A stretch of DNA of 64,000 nt from an uncultured Candidatus Nitrosopumilus sp. (lineage in GTDB: Archaea; Thermoproteota; Nitrososphaeria; Nitrososphaerales; Nitrosopumilaceae), in NCBI GenBank assembly GCA_905612485.1, contig CAJQSE010000005.1:1-64000 (forward strand), in the 5' to 3' direction. The stretch's first letter is position 1. The number at the start of each line of letters is the position of its first letter. The notes below the pieces were generated by a model. It was not told where the DNA came from. It did no database searches and saw only the letters and a program-made list of their open reading frames with translations. Made by a program: the position numbers and the translations under genes. Below are positions 18,491 to 27,579 of this stretch, in pieces.

Positions 18491-19144
18491 CTACTCAAAG
18501 GAAGAAGTAGAAGAGGTTTGTGACGAAAGTCCTGTTGAAGATGGTACAGATGGGAATTTGTCTCCTATCTGTTGCTCAGCTACTGCAGATGCTTCTTGAA
18601 GAATTTTATCTGTTTCTTCATTTGAAACATCAGACTCCATGTTGAATGAGTCTCCTGCAAGTGAATCCACCATTAGTCCATTAAGTGTCTGGGTCATACT
18701 ATTCAATTCTGAATCAGCTTCTGGCATGAATTTTCCGAGTGATGACTTCAATCCCTTCATTGTAGACATCGCAGGTCCAATTGCTACCATAGCATCACCA
18801 AGATCATGAATTGTTGTCAGTCTTAGTTGAACTTGTTCTAATGACATTCTTGCATTGCCAAGCATCTTTGTAACTTTACGAATTTCAGCTAATTCGTTAG
18901 ACAAAACTTTACTTGTGCTAGTATCATGTTGCTGCATTGCAGTCACGACTCTTTGAAAGATTTGCGCATCTCTTTCTTGCAGTTTACTTAACATTGAATC
19001 CATTTTTGATATTTGGATTTGTAGTTTGTTTACTGCAGTTTGAATACGTGGTTTTAATGCACCTTGAGGTTTTACTGCATCGCGTAGTTTGCCAGTTACA
19101 CTTTGGGTCTCTTGTCGAGCCCATGTACTGTCGAAGTTTGCCAT
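18491..19144 (-). CDS. CdvB-like ESCRT-III (Snf7-family) protein, paralog 1
   Basis: A 217-residue ESCRT-III-like protein of the archaeal cell division (Cdv) system, which polymerises at the membrane during constriction. Residues 20-150 form the basic helical core with KPRIQTAVNKLQIQISKMDS and LSNELAEIRKVTKMLGNARM. No C-terminal winged helix follows; the tail ends in a short proline motif (FPSVPSS) and a Ser/Thr-rich end. A second paralog in the window (41942-42583) keeps the same layout. MIM2-like binding of CdvC by the proline motif is only a suggestion. Its start faces the racemase-like gene. Confidence 0.88.
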   Translation of the reverse strand: MANFDSTWARQETQSVTGKLRDAVKPQGALKPRIQTAVNKLQIQISKMDSMLSKLQERDAQIFQRVVTAMQQHDTSTSKVLSNELAEIRKVTKMLGNARMSLEQVQLRLTTIHDLGDAMVAIGPAMSTMKGLKSSLGKFMPEADSELNSMTQTLNGLMVDSLAGDSFNMESDVSNEETDKILQEASAVAEQQIGDKFPSVPSSTGLSSQTSSTSSFE

Positions 19145-19150
19145 GATAAT

Positions 19151-19216
19151 AAATTTAGAAATTTAGTCTTAATCAACAGTGTAAATTTAGATCAGCTTTT
19201 GACTAAATTTAGCTAA
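19151..19216. promoter_or_regulatory. Operator-like cluster between cdvB paralog 1 and the racemase-like gene
   Basis: Within the 85-base divergent gap, AAATTTAG occurs at 19151, 19159 and 19183, and in inverse orientation (CTAAATTT) at 19203. The arms 19159-19168 and 19201-19210 form a perfect 10-bp inverted repeat (AAATTTAGTC/GACTAAATTT). The palindrome TTAGCTAA at 19209-19216 also occurs upstream of the other cdvB paralog. These are seen directly; regulatory function is inferred. Confidence 0.4.
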
Positions 19217-19229
19217 CAAACTATTATGG

Positions 19230-20015
19230 ATGATAAATGAAAATGATTTATTGGCAAAAATTGTTGTTTTTGATTCAGGATTAGGCTCACTTTCAATAAT
19301 TAAGGAAATTCAAAAAATTGTAAAAACAGATATTGTTTATTTTGCTGATCAAAAAAATTATCCATATGGAACAAAATCACAGGCTCAATTAGCCATAATA
19401 ATTAAAAAAACAATCAATATATTAGAAAAAAAATTTAAGCCTGACATTATTGTTGTTGCATCAAATACACCAAGTTTAATGCTAAATTTATCTACAAAAA
19501 AAATTATAGATGTTAAACCTCCTTTAAAATTAGCACAAAAAAAATCTGAGTCAAAAAAAATAGGAATTTTGGCAACTAAATCTGCAATAGAGAGTAAAGG
19601 ACTTAAAAATTATATTAAAGAAAATAATATTCCAAAATCTTATAAAATTTTTAAAATAAATGGTTCTAATTTAGTAGATTTAGTTGAATCAGGAAAATTT
19701 CTTAATAAAAAAAGTTATTGTAAAAAAATAATTAAAGAAAGTTTAGAAGATATTATAATTTCAGAAAAAATTGATGTAATTACATTATCTAGTACTCACT
19801 TATTATTTTTGAAAAAATTATTAAAAAAAGAATTTCCAAAAATACAATTTATTGATCCAGGAAATATTGTTGCGACAAAAGTTTTTTCAAAAATTAAAAA
19901 TAAACAATCAAAAAGAAATTCATTAAAAATTTTTACTTCTAGTGATGTAATTAATTTTAAAAGTAAATTAAATAAAATTGGTATTAAGAATAAAGTAAAT
20001 TTTTTATCTACTTGA
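19230..20015 (+). CDS. Glutamate racemase homolog lacking both catalytic cysteines
   Basis: A 261-residue protein of the Asp/Glu racemase superfamily, closest to MurI: VFDSGLGSLSIIKEI near the N terminus, then YFADQKNYPYGTKS. The two catalytic cysteines of MurI are replaced: VVASNTPS has Ser78 where MurI has ACNTAS, and LSSTHL has Ser188 where MurI has GCTH. Racemase activity is therefore unlikely. The protein is rich in lysine and encoded by very AT-rich DNA. It diverges from cdvB paralog 1 and its end overlaps the convergent cbiF by 8 bases. Function is not known. Confidence 0.8.
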   Translation: MINENDLLAKIVVFDSGLGSLSIIKEIQKIVKTDIVYFADQKNYPYGTKSQAQLAIIIKKTINILEKKFKPDIIVVASNTPSLMLNLSTKKIIDVKPPLKLAQKKSESKKIGILATKSAIESKGLKNYIKENNIPKSYKIFKINGSNLVDLVESGKFLNKKSYCKKIIKESLEDIIISEKIDVITLSSTHLLFLKKLLKKEFPKIQFIDPGNIVATKVFSKIKNKQSKRNSLKIFTSSDVINFKSKLNKIGIKNKVNFLST

Positions 20016-20772
20016 CTTTAGCTTTTCTAAAACCATGACTAAATGTTTTATCATAGAGTTTTGAATATTCATATGATTTTGGTTTTATCACATCACCAAT
20101 TATTACAATAGCAGTCATTGTAATTTTTTCAGCTTTAACTTTATTTGTTATATCTGTAAGTGTTCCAATAATTATTTTTTGATCCTTTCTACTTGCTCTA
20201 TAAACTACTGCTACAGGAGTAGTTTTTTTATACCCACCTTCAATTGCTTCTTTTGTAATTTTAGTTAAGAGATGAACACTGAGATAAAAAATTAAAGTTG
20301 CTTGATGTTTTGCAAGTTCAGAAATTTGTTCTCTTTTAGGAACTTTAGTTCTTGATTCTGCCCTAGTAATTATCATTGTTTGAGTTACTCCAGGTAATGT
20401 TAACTGGGTTCCAAGTGCTGCAGCTGAGGCTAGAAAAGATGTAACACCAGGCACAACTGTAGACTCAATTCCTCTTTTTTCTAAATTATCAATTTGTTCT
20501 CTAATTGCACCATATATTGCAGGATCACCATCATGTAATCTAATAACAAGTTTGTCTTTTTTTGCATTTTTATATAATAAATCAAAAATTTCTTCTCTAA
20601 CTAATTTTGCAGCATCATAAATTTTTCCCTTTTTACATAATTTCAATATTGGATCAGGAATTAATGAACCAGAATAAACTACAACATCAGCTTTTTGAAT
20701 TAATTTTTTTGCTTTTACTGTAATTAATTCAGGATCACCAGGACCACAACCAACAAAAAATACGTTAGACAC
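20008..20772 (-). CDS. cbiF: Cobalt-precorrin-4 C11-methyltransferase CbiF
   Basis: SAM-dependent methyltransferase of the anaerobic cobalamin pathway. The N terminus VFFVGCGPGDPELITVKAKKLI is the SAM-binding loop of the family; VVVYSGSLIPDPIL, RLHDGDPAIYGAI, VVPGVTSFLASAAALG and TLPGVTQTMIITRAESRT identify CbiF/CobM. It overlaps the end of cbiL by 8 bases, in a minus-strand run cbiT-cbiL-cbiF. Length 254 aa is typical. Confidence 0.95.
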   Translation of the reverse strand: MSNVFFVGCGPGDPELITVKAKKLIQKADVVVYSGSLIPDPILKLCKKGKIYDAAKLVREEIFDLLYKNAKKDKLVIRLHDGDPAIYGAIREQIDNLEKRGIESTVVPGVTSFLASAAALGTQLTLPGVTQTMIITRAESRTKVPKREQISELAKHQATLIFYLSVHLLTKITKEAIEGGYKKTTPVAVVYRASRKDQKIIIGTLTDITNKVKAEKITMTAIVIIGDVIKPKSYEYSKLYDKTFSHGFRKAKVK

Positions 20773-21487
20773 GTTTTACCACCAAAATTGAAAAATATTT
20801 TGTAGTTAATGAATCATCATTTACTTCACCTAAAGTCATTGTTCTTATAATTTCATTTTCTGTTCCCAAATCTTGTCCAATTGCAAATAGAGAATTATCA
20901 GGGAAACCAGATTCTTTTAGAACTTCAATTACTTTATCAAAATATCTACCATCTTTAAGAAATATCATTGATTCAGAATGTTTTGCAATTTCTTTTACAC
21001 TAGATAAATCATAACAAGATGGAATAATTGCAACTTTTTCTGCACCCTCTGCAACACTAATACCAACTTTTGAAGCAAATGAAAATATTGAAACAATTCC
21101 TGGAACTACAGTGATATTCATATCAGGATATTTTTCTTTTAAATCTCTGTGCATGTAAATCCAAGTACTATACAGATATGGATCACCTACTGTAAGATAT
21201 ACAACATTTTTTCCTTTCAAAACAGTTTCAGCCATTATTTTGGCATTTTTTTTCCAAGATGCTTCTAGAATATCTTTATCTTTAGTCATTGGAAAAATTA
21301 ATTTTATAATTTCTTGGTTTAATGATTTATCAATTATAGGTGAAACAACAGATAGAGCTATACTAGGTCTATTTTCATTGGAGGCGGGACACATGATGAT
21401 ATCGGCCTTTTGAATTGCTTTTACTGCTTTAACTGTAAGAAGTTCTACATCTCCAGGACCTACTCCAATTCCAATTAATCCAGGCAT
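20765..21487 (-). CDS. cbiL: Cobalt-precorrin-2 C20-methyltransferase CbiL
   Basis: Adds the C20 methyl group in corrin ring synthesis. SAM-binding residues are in LIGIGVGPGDVELLTVKAVKAIQKAD; MCPASNENRPSIA and YLTVGDPYLYSTWIYM are typical of CbiL/CobI. The TVVPGIVSIFSFASKVG region completes the fold. It lies between cbiT (35 bases upstream) and cbiF (8-base overlap). Length 240 aa is normal. Confidence 0.94.
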   Translation of the reverse strand: MPGLIGIGVGPGDVELLTVKAVKAIQKADIIMCPASNENRPSIALSVVSPIIDKSLNQEIIKLIFPMTKDKDILEASWKKNAKIMAETVLKGKNVVYLTVGDPYLYSTWIYMHRDLKEKYPDMNITVVPGIVSIFSFASKVGISVAEGAEKVAIIPSCYDLSSVKEIAKHSESMIFLKDGRYFDKVIEVLKESGFPDNSLFAIGQDLGTENEIIRTMTLGEVNDDSLTTKYFSILVVKRV

Positions 21488-21522
21488 ATTTTGATGTCTT
21501 TTTACCCAATTAAAAATCTAGA

Positions 21523-22113
21523 TTAAACTTTGGTAGCAGATATTATGGTTACTGGATTTCTTGCCAACATCATAGTACCAGTAGTAGTTTTTCTACTCTT
21601 AGAAATAGTTACTTGAGTAATATCAATAGAATCAAAATCTAGTTTATCAAGAATTTGTAGTACAGAATAAAGCGTTTCAATGAGTATAGTTCCAATTACA
21701 ATTCTACCTCCAGTTTTTAATTTATTTTCAGAAAGCTTAACTATTTCTGCAGTATCACCACCTGTTCCTCCAATAAAAATAACATCAGCTTCTTCAAGAT
21801 CTAATATTTTTTCTTTAGCATTACCAAAAATTACAGAAACATTTGAAATATTAAATTTCTTTAGATTTTTTTTAGTTAATTCAACAGCATTTTCATCATA
21901 ATCAATTGCTAAAACTTTACCATTTGATTCAATTTGAAATGCTGCTTCAACAGAAATTGATCCACTACCACAACCAATATCATAAACAGTTTGACCTACA
22001 TTTAATCTTGCTTTACTAAGTTGTATTGTTCTTACTTCTTCTTTAGTAATTGGAACTTTTTCTGCTCGTTCAAAATATTCGTTTGGAATTCCAGGTGTTT
22101 TATAATTCCACAT
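21523..22113 (-). CDS. cbiT: Cobalt-precorrin-6B C15-methyltransferase (decarboxylating) CbiT
   Basis: Methylates C15 and removes the C12 acetate carboxyl group. The class I Rossmann SAM-binding motif is VYDIGCGSGSISVEAA, with motif II AIDYDENAVEL. The N terminus PGIPNEYFERAEKVPITKEEVR is the CbiT signature. Its usual partner cbiE is at 61925-62641 in this window, far from cbiT, so the two activities are separate proteins and separate loci. It begins the cbiTLF run. Confidence 0.95.
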   Translation of the reverse strand: MWNYKTPGIPNEYFERAEKVPITKEEVRTIQLSKARLNVGQTVYDIGCGSGSISVEAAFQIESNGKVLAIDYDENAVELTKKNLKKFNISNVSVIFGNAKEKILDLEEADVIFIGGTGGDTAEIVKLSENKLKTGGRIVIGTILIETLYSVLQILDKLDFDSIDITQVTISKSRKTTTGTMMLARNPVTIISATKV

Positions 22114-22140
22114 AATTTATCGTCCTAATGTATAATTAAA

Positions 22141-22623
22141 TTATAAATTGATTCCTATAGGAGTATCGCCAAGATGAGTTAATGTATAACTGACAATCCA
22201 TGAAAATAAATACAAAAATACATAGCTACCAATCCCTTGAGTAACAAGTTTCTTTCTATCTGAATGCGGTAATTGCATTTTCATTCCTTTGGCAACTATA
22301 ATTGATGCAAAAAATAGAATTATCATAAATCCAATTGATGCCCATCTTCTTTCTTCACCTTCAATATCTTCAAAAATAAAAGTCGTAACAACACCTGCAA
22401 TAATTGCTAAAGCAATACGCATCCAAAATAATTGAGACAATTTTTTATCTTTTGCACTTTTTTTTGCTTGATCAATTGGAGAATCTTTTGCTGGATCATT
22501 TGAAGAATCCAAAATAGATGTAGATTTCTCTATTTCAGGAGTACTAATATCATCTGCAATTTTAGGCTTAGAATCAGTAGATTCAGGCGTAGGTGCAGAT
22601 TTTTTCTTTTTAAATTTGGCCAA
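22141..22623 (-). CDS. Hypothetical three-helix membrane protein
   Basis: A 160-residue protein of unknown function. The first 65 residues are hydrophilic and rich in Lys, Ser, Pro and Asp and probably disordered. Three membrane helices follow: MRIALAIIAGVVTTFIF, ASIGFMIILFFASIIVA and GSYVFLYLFSWIVSYTL. The overall shape, a cytoplasmic tail plus three helices, loosely recalls EMC6-like proteins, but no motif supports this. It is followed by cbiT after 27 bases and diverges from rqcH. Confidence 0.7.
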   Translation of the reverse strand: MAKFKKKKSAPTPESTDSKPKIADDISTPEIEKSTSILDSSNDPAKDSPIDQAKKSAKDKKLSQLFWMRIALAIIAGVVTTFIFEDIEGEERRWASIGFMIILFFASIIVAKGMKMQLPHSDRKKLVTQGIGSYVFLYLFSWIVSYTLTHLGDTPIGINL

Positions 22624-22727
22624 AGTAAATTTCTAGCGTAAATCAAGCAAGCCATGTTTAATATCTTTGGTAAAAAATTGAGCACAACATAGCAAGAGTA
22701 TAATTTTAGACATAAAATACGATAATT

Positions 22728-24677
22728 ATGGCATTAGCTGGTATAGAGTTAAGATATTTAGTAAATCAAATTTCTGAACAAGTTCAAGGATATTATATCA
22801 GCAATATTTATGGAATCAACAAAGATAGTATTCTCTTCAAACTTCACCATACTGAAAAAAGTGATCTGTTTATGATGATTTCAACATCAGGTGTTTGGTT
22901 AACTAAAGTAAAAATTGATCAAATGGAACCAAATAGATTGCTTAAGAGGTTAAGAAGTGATTTACTACGATTAAAATTGACAAAAATTGAACAAATAGGT
23001 GCAGAAAGAATTGCATATTTTACTTTTGAAGGGTTTGGAAAAGAATTCACTCTAGTAGGTGAATTTTTTGGAGATGGAAATATTTTACTTTGTAGTAAAG
23101 AAATGAAAATTTTAGCATTACAACATTCTATAGAAGTTAGACATAGAAAACTTAATGTGGGATTAGATTATGCACAACCACCAGAAAATAATTTAGATAT
23201 TTTTAATATAACAGAATCAAATTTTGATGATTTAAAAACGACTGATTTAATTTCTGCAAAATGGTTTGGAAGAACTTTAGGTTTACCAAAAAAATATGTT
23301 GAATCTATATTTGAAATAACAAATGTTGATCCAAAAAAAATTGGGAATTTATTAACATCAGAAGAAGTAACTAAAATTTATGAAACAACAAAAAAAATTG
23401 TTTTAGATGTAGTATCAGGTAATCATGATCCCATAATAGTTAAAAATGAAAAAATAGAAGTTTTGCCTGTAAAATTAGGAAAACTAAAGGGTGAAATAAC
23501 TAACATTCCTAGCTTCATTGAAGGATTAGATTCAGTATTTACAAAAAATATAGTTGAAAAAGGTAAATCAATTCAATCAAGTGGTGCTGATAAAAAAATT
23601 AAAGATTTAGAAACTCAAATTTTTGAACAAAAAAAAGCAATTCAGACTGTCAAAGAAAAATCAAAAAATATTACAAATGTAGCAAACTCACTTTTTGAAA
23701 TGGTTTCAAAAGGAATAATTTCAATAAAAGATACTTTTGCACAAGAAATTTTAGCAACTAACAATGCAAAATTAATCAATGAAAAAGGAATATCAATAAT
23801 TATTGTAGAAGATGAAAAAATTAAGATAAACATAGATTCTCCACTTCAATCAATTGCATCTGTTTTATTCAATCAAGCAAAAAAACAATCAGGTGCTATT
23901 AATTCAATTCAAGCAATTAAAGAAAAGACAGAAAAGAAATTAGAAAAATTCCAAAATCAAACAGAAGCTGAAAGAAATTTAATTGTTGTTTCAGAAATTA
24001 GAAAGAAAAATTGGTATGAAAGATATAGATGGTTTATGACTAGTGATGGATACCTCGCAATCGGAGGTAGAGATGCAGCATCAAATTCAGCTGTAATTAG
24101 AAAACATTTAGATAAAAATGATAAAGTGTTCCACGGGGATATTTTTGGTTCACCTTTTTTAATTATAAAAGATGCAGAAAATGCACCAGATAAAACAATG
24201 AATGAAGTTGCTCATGCAACTGTTTGTTTTAGTAGAGCATGGAGAGAAGGATTGTATGGAGTTAGTGCCTACTGGGTGCATCCAGAACAAGTAAAAAAAT
24301 CAGCTCCAAGTGGAGAATTCCTGCCTAAAGGTTCCTTTACAATAGAAGGAACACGAAATTTTATCAAATCAGAGACTCTAAAATTGGCTGTTGGAATCAT
24401 GATAGATGAAGATAAGAATTATGTTTTAACATGTGGCCCTCCAGAACCAATTAAAAAAAATTCAATATGCTATGCAATAATTGAACCAGGGGGAGGAGAA
24501 ATGGCCGAGTGTGCAAAAAAAGTAAGATTAGAATTTTTAAAAATATTTGAAGACATTACAAAAAAATTCAATATTGATGAATTCGTTCGTGCATTACCTC
24601 CAGGTAAAAGTCAAATTAAAGAAGTTAGCATGGGAGATTTAGAAAAACAGAGTATTATTGATGAACAGATAGAGTAG
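22728..24677 (+). CDS. rqcH: NFACT protein RqcH/NEMF homolog (ribosome quality control)
   Basis: Binds large ribosomal subunits with stalled peptidyl-tRNA and, in bacteria and eukaryotes, directs C-terminal tailing of the nascent chain. The NFACT-N domain begins ALAGIELRYLVNQISEQVQGYYISNI; SIEVRHRKLNVGLDYAQPP is the region of the conserved arginine. A coiled coil lies at about residues 285-330 and 390-420. The NFACT-R domain reads YRWFMTSDGYLAIGGRDAASN. Length 649 aa is typical of archaeal members. Its last 23 bases overlap the convergent small-subunit gene of phosphomevalonate dehydratase. Confidence 0.93.
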   Translation: MALAGIELRYLVNQISEQVQGYYISNIYGINKDSILFKLHHTEKSDLFMMISTSGVWLTKVKIDQMEPNRLLKRLRSDLLRLKLTKIEQIGAERIAYFTFEGFGKEFTLVGEFFGDGNILLCSKEMKILALQHSIEVRHRKLNVGLDYAQPPENNLDIFNITESNFDDLKTTDLISAKWFGRTLGLPKKYVESIFEITNVDPKKIGNLLTSEEVTKIYETTKKIVLDVVSGNHDPIIVKNEKIEVLPVKLGKLKGEITNIPSFIEGLDSVFTKNIVEKGKSIQSSGADKKIKDLETQIFEQKKAIQTVKEKSKNITNVANSLFEMVSKGIISIKDTFAQEILATNNAKLINEKGISIIIVEDEKIKINIDSPLQSIASVLFNQAKKQSGAINSIQAIKEKTEKKLEKFQNQTEAERNLIVVSEIRKKNWYERYRWFMTSDGYLAIGGRDAASNSAVIRKHLDKNDKVFHGDIFGSPFLIIKDAENAPDKTMNEVAHATVCFSRAWREGLYGVSAYWVHPEQVKKSAPSGEFLPKGSFTIEGTRNFIKSETLKLAVGIMIDEDKNYVLTCGPPEPIKKNSICYAIIEPGGGEMAECAKKVRLEFLKIFEDITKKFNIDEFVRALPPGKSQIKEVSMGDLEKQSIIDEQIE

Positions 24678-25044
24678 ATGAATCAGTATCAAGTGACATT
24701 TTAATTCCATTTTTAATTGATAAAAATTCTTCATCACTAATAGTAATTAATGGAATATTAGCTAATGCACATCCAGTAGCAACTGTAAGATCTGCTTTTT
24801 TACAAATCATTGCAAGTGGTGCCGCATTATTTGATTTTATAGAATAGATAGTGTATGCACCTACACTACTGCCAACACCTGATGGAAATACAAGAATGAT
24901 ATCTTTAATTGCTTTTCCAAAAAGAGGGTGTTTTTTATCACTAATAATTCCAGTTTTTTTATCAACTGTTCCCAAAAAATTAATTGGATCATTTGATTTT
25001 AAAACAATACCTTCTACCTTTCCTGAAACTAAAATTTTATTCAT
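24655..25044 (-). CDS. Phosphomevalonate dehydratase small subunit (DUF126)
   Basis: Small subunit of the aconitase-X-type dehydratase that converts mevalonate 5-phosphate to trans-anhydromevalonate phosphate in the archaeal mevalonate pathway. Recognised features are VSGKVEGIVLKSNDPINFLGTVD, LVFPSGVGSSVGAYTIYSIK (substrate loop PSGxGSSxG) and a C-terminal VATGCALANIPLI. The start overlaps the stop of the large subunit by four bases, as expected of a two-subunit enzyme. It is convergent with rqcH, with 23 bases shared. Length 129 aa is typical. Confidence 0.9.
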   Translation of the reverse strand: MNKILVSGKVEGIVLKSNDPINFLGTVDKKTGIISDKKHPLFGKAIKDIILVFPSGVGSSVGAYTIYSIKSNNAAPLAMICKKADLTVATGCALANIPLITISDEEFLSIKNGIKMSLDTDSSTLSVHQ

Positions 25045-26195
25045 CTTGTTTCATCTTCGACAATTTGTTTTAATGATTTTAAATTAACATCCACACCATT
25101 AGAATTTTTAAGATAAAATGCACCTTTGATACTATTAGTAGTAACTGCATCAACATCATCTTTAGATATCAATGGAGTTAGACATGTACAACAATCAGCA
25201 AGAATTTCACATCCAGCACGCTCAAGTTCTGTTATGTAACCAATTTTTTGTGCCTGTTCCTTTACAGTTCGAGGTAAGAAAACCATGCATCTTTTTTGAA
25301 ATGAACGACCTTTTAGTTTAGCAGTAAGATCAGAAATTTCATCTAAACCTAGTTGAGGACTACCCAGTGTAATTAAATCGCCTTTTTCTGCAGTGTTGAG
25401 CTCATCATGAACATTTTGCATTTCTTTTTCATCAAAATCTATTTTTTCAGTATTTGAGTCACCTTCACCAAAAATAAATTTAGCACAAGTTCCAGATGTT
25501 CCCATTCCACCACACATTGCTTTAGATTGTCTTTGATCCATTTCACCAAGGCCAGAAATATTTACAGATGTATCACCTAATTTTCCAGCATAAAATCCCA
25601 ACATCCCATATGTTAATTCATTTGGATTTTTAACTTTCATTCGTATTGTAATATTTGGGGTATCTTCTTTTCTTAATGAGGAATAAGGGCTTTTACCAAC
25701 AATAGCACTAGCTAGTGCACTAAATGCACTTTCTTTGTTTGTTTTTAAATTATCATATGAATTTGCATGGATGGCAGCATTACTTTCTGCAAATGCAACT
25801 TGTGTTCCATTTTTAGGAATATCAAAAATTTCATAAGGAATACAAGAAAAGGATGGAATAACTCCCATTGTTTCATATGAATTTTTAATGGATAATTGCT
25901 TTGAAATAAAATTTTCATCTAATTTGTAATTAGATACATTATCAATATCAAACCCCATTGGATTCAAAGTTGTTTTTACTGTAACACGAGCATCTTTACT
26001 AACGCTAGATAGAAGTTCTTCTCCAGCATCACCAATTGTGTTATAATTTACACCAGAAAGATGAGCCCATTCAATAGGAATTAATTTTTCAGCATCAGTT
26101 GCTTCACCAGTTGCAACCAAAATTCTATATGCCATTTGCATAGTTTCTCCTTGTTCGCCTTTTAGTGCAGATTCTTCATCTCTAGTTAATTCCAA
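25041..26195 (-). CDS. Phosphomevalonate dehydratase large subunit (aconitase X)
   Basis: Catalytic subunit of the same dehydratase, 384 residues. Aconitase-X features are LTRDEESALKGEQGE at the N terminus, WAHLSGVNYNTIGDAG, and the iron-sulfur cysteines in MCGGMGTSGTCAKFIFGEGD and ILADCCTCLTPLI. In the archaeal route this enzyme replaces the classical phosphomevalonate kinase step, which agrees with archaeal lipid synthesis. The gene is first in the pair and diverges from nth. Confidence 0.92.
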   Translation of the reverse strand: MELTRDEESALKGEQGETMQMAYRILVATGEATDAEKLIPIEWAHLSGVNYNTIGDAGEELLSSVSKDARVTVKTTLNPMGFDIDNVSNYKLDENFISKQLSIKNSYETMGVIPSFSCIPYEIFDIPKNGTQVAFAESNAAIHANSYDNLKTNKESAFSALASAIVGKSPYSSLRKEDTPNITIRMKVKNPNELTYGMLGFYAGKLGDTSVNISGLGEMDQRQSKAMCGGMGTSGTCAKFIFGEGDSNTEKIDFDEKEMQNVHDELNTAEKGDLITLGSPQLGLDEISDLTAKLKGRSFQKRCMVFLPRTVKEQAQKIGYITELERAGCEILADCCTCLTPLISKDDVDAVTTNSIKGAFYLKNSNGVDVNLKSLKQIVEDETR

Positions 26196-26249
26196 TGGTC
26201 AATTATCATTATTACAGTTATAATACTTGTGCGTAAATTTCAATTGAAA

Positions 26250-26900
26250 ATGAAAAGAATTCTTACGGGTATGACAAATACCATGAATGCTGTAAAACCA
26301 CCAAGAATTACAGCATTAAGAGATCTACATAATGCAGAAACAGGTCCATTTAGTATTTTAATTGGAACTATACTTTCCGCAAGAACTAAAGATGAAACAA
26401 CTACAAAAGCAGTAAAAGCATTATTTTTAAAATATAAAAATCCTGAAGATTTAGCAAATGCAAAAATAAAAGATGTAGAAAAAATAATTAGATCAATTGG
26501 ATTTTTTCATGTTAAATCTAAAAGAATTATAGAAGTTGCAAAAATAATTCATGAAAGATATAAAGATAAAGTTCCAGAAGATCTGGATACGCTAGTACAG
26601 TTACCAGGTGTTGGAAGGAAAACTGCTAATTGTGTTTTAGTGTATGCATTTGAAAAACCAGCTATCCCAGTTGATATTCATGTTCATAGAATTTCAAATA
26701 GATTAGGTTTAGTGAATACAAAAAATCCTGAAGAAACAGAACAAGAGTTAATGAAAAAAATAGATAAAAAATATTGGATTGACATAAATGATACATTTGT
26801 AATGTATGGTCAAAATATTTGTAAGCCTATTTCTCCAATGTGTGATGTTTGTAAAATTAAAAAAAGTTGTAAATATTATAAAACTAAGAACGTTTCTTAG
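26250..26900 (+). CDS. nth: Endonuclease III (DNA glycosylase/AP lyase)
   Basis: Removes oxidised pyrimidines. The helix-hairpin-helix is LPGVGRKTANCVL with the catalytic lysine, the catalytic aspartate is in VDIHVHRISNRLG, and the [4Fe-4S] motif C-x6-C-x2-C-x5-C (CKPISPMCDVCKIKKSC) is intact at the end. I chose ATG 26250; a GTG at 26229 is in frame but would add only a short basic extension. It overlaps the next, convergent, gene by 17 bases. Confidence 0.95.
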   Translation: MKRILTGMTNTMNAVKPPRITALRDLHNAETGPFSILIGTILSARTKDETTTKAVKALFLKYKNPEDLANAKIKDVEKIIRSIGFFHVKSKRIIEVAKIIHERYKDKVPEDLDTLVQLPGVGRKTANCVLVYAFEKPAIPVDIHVHRISNRLGLVNTKNPEETEQELMKKIDKKYWIDINDTFVMYGQNICKPISPMCDVCKIKKSCKYYKTKNVS

Positions 26901-27549
26901 TAAAATATAATGTTGCACCTAAAAGTCCAATCCCTGCTGCAACATAAAATGGGAAAAATGCAAACATATTTTTTCCAGGATCACCAGACAATATGTCTAT
27001 AATCATAACTCCAGAATTTATTGCAGGTGGATCAGTACTTCCTTGCATTCCATAAACTGAATACGACTCAATTTCAAATTGTCCAATATCCAAATTTGTT
27101 ACAACTATTCTTGCTCCATTGTTTACAGTTAATCCTGCTCTATCAGTATATGACACAATAGATTTTGCTTGAGGATACCACCCTCTATCTAAATCACTAT
27201 GAACAACAATGTATCCCTCATCAGGAGTTTGTACCGCAACCCAAAATTTATTGTCAGGTTTTGGACCCATACCAACTTCAATAAATTCACTATTATCCAG
27301 TTTATCATATACTCTAAAAACGGCATTACCATCTGGATTTGCATAAAGTAAATTGTTATCAATAGTAATTTGCCAGCTTACACTGTGAATATTATCTAGT
27401 GGAATTATTGGTGCATTACGCAATACGGTGTTAAATTTTTCTGCAGGAATTTCCATATTTTCAATAATTAAAGAAGGGTTTACTTCTTGAGCAAATGCAG
27501 GAGTAATTATGAATCCAAGAAATATAATTATTAAAAATAAATATTTCAT
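26884..27549 (-). CDS. Secreted, C-terminally membrane-anchored protein of unknown function
   Basis: A 221-residue protein with an N-terminal signal peptide (LFLIIIFLGFIITPAFA, cut before QEVNPS) and a C-terminal helix AFFPFYVAAGIGLLGATLYF followed by TKKRS, which suggests a type I membrane topology with the bulk outside. The outer domain is beta-rich with no motif I recognise. It is upstream-adjacent to sat and may be independent. No functional call is justified. Confidence 0.75.
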   Translation of the reverse strand: MKYLFLIIIFLGFIITPAFAQEVNPSLIIENMEIPAEKFNTVLRNAPIIPLDNIHSVSWQITIDNNLLYANPDGNAVFRVYDKLDNSEFIEVGMGPKPDNKFWVAVQTPDEGYIVVHSDLDRGWYPQAKSIVSYTDRAGLTVNNGARIVVTNLDIGQFEIESYSVYGMQGSTDPPAINSGVMIIDILSGDPGKNMFAFFPFYVAAGIGLLGATLYFTKKRS

Positions 27550-27579
27550 GAGCTAATCTAAATTTGTTTGAATAAATAT

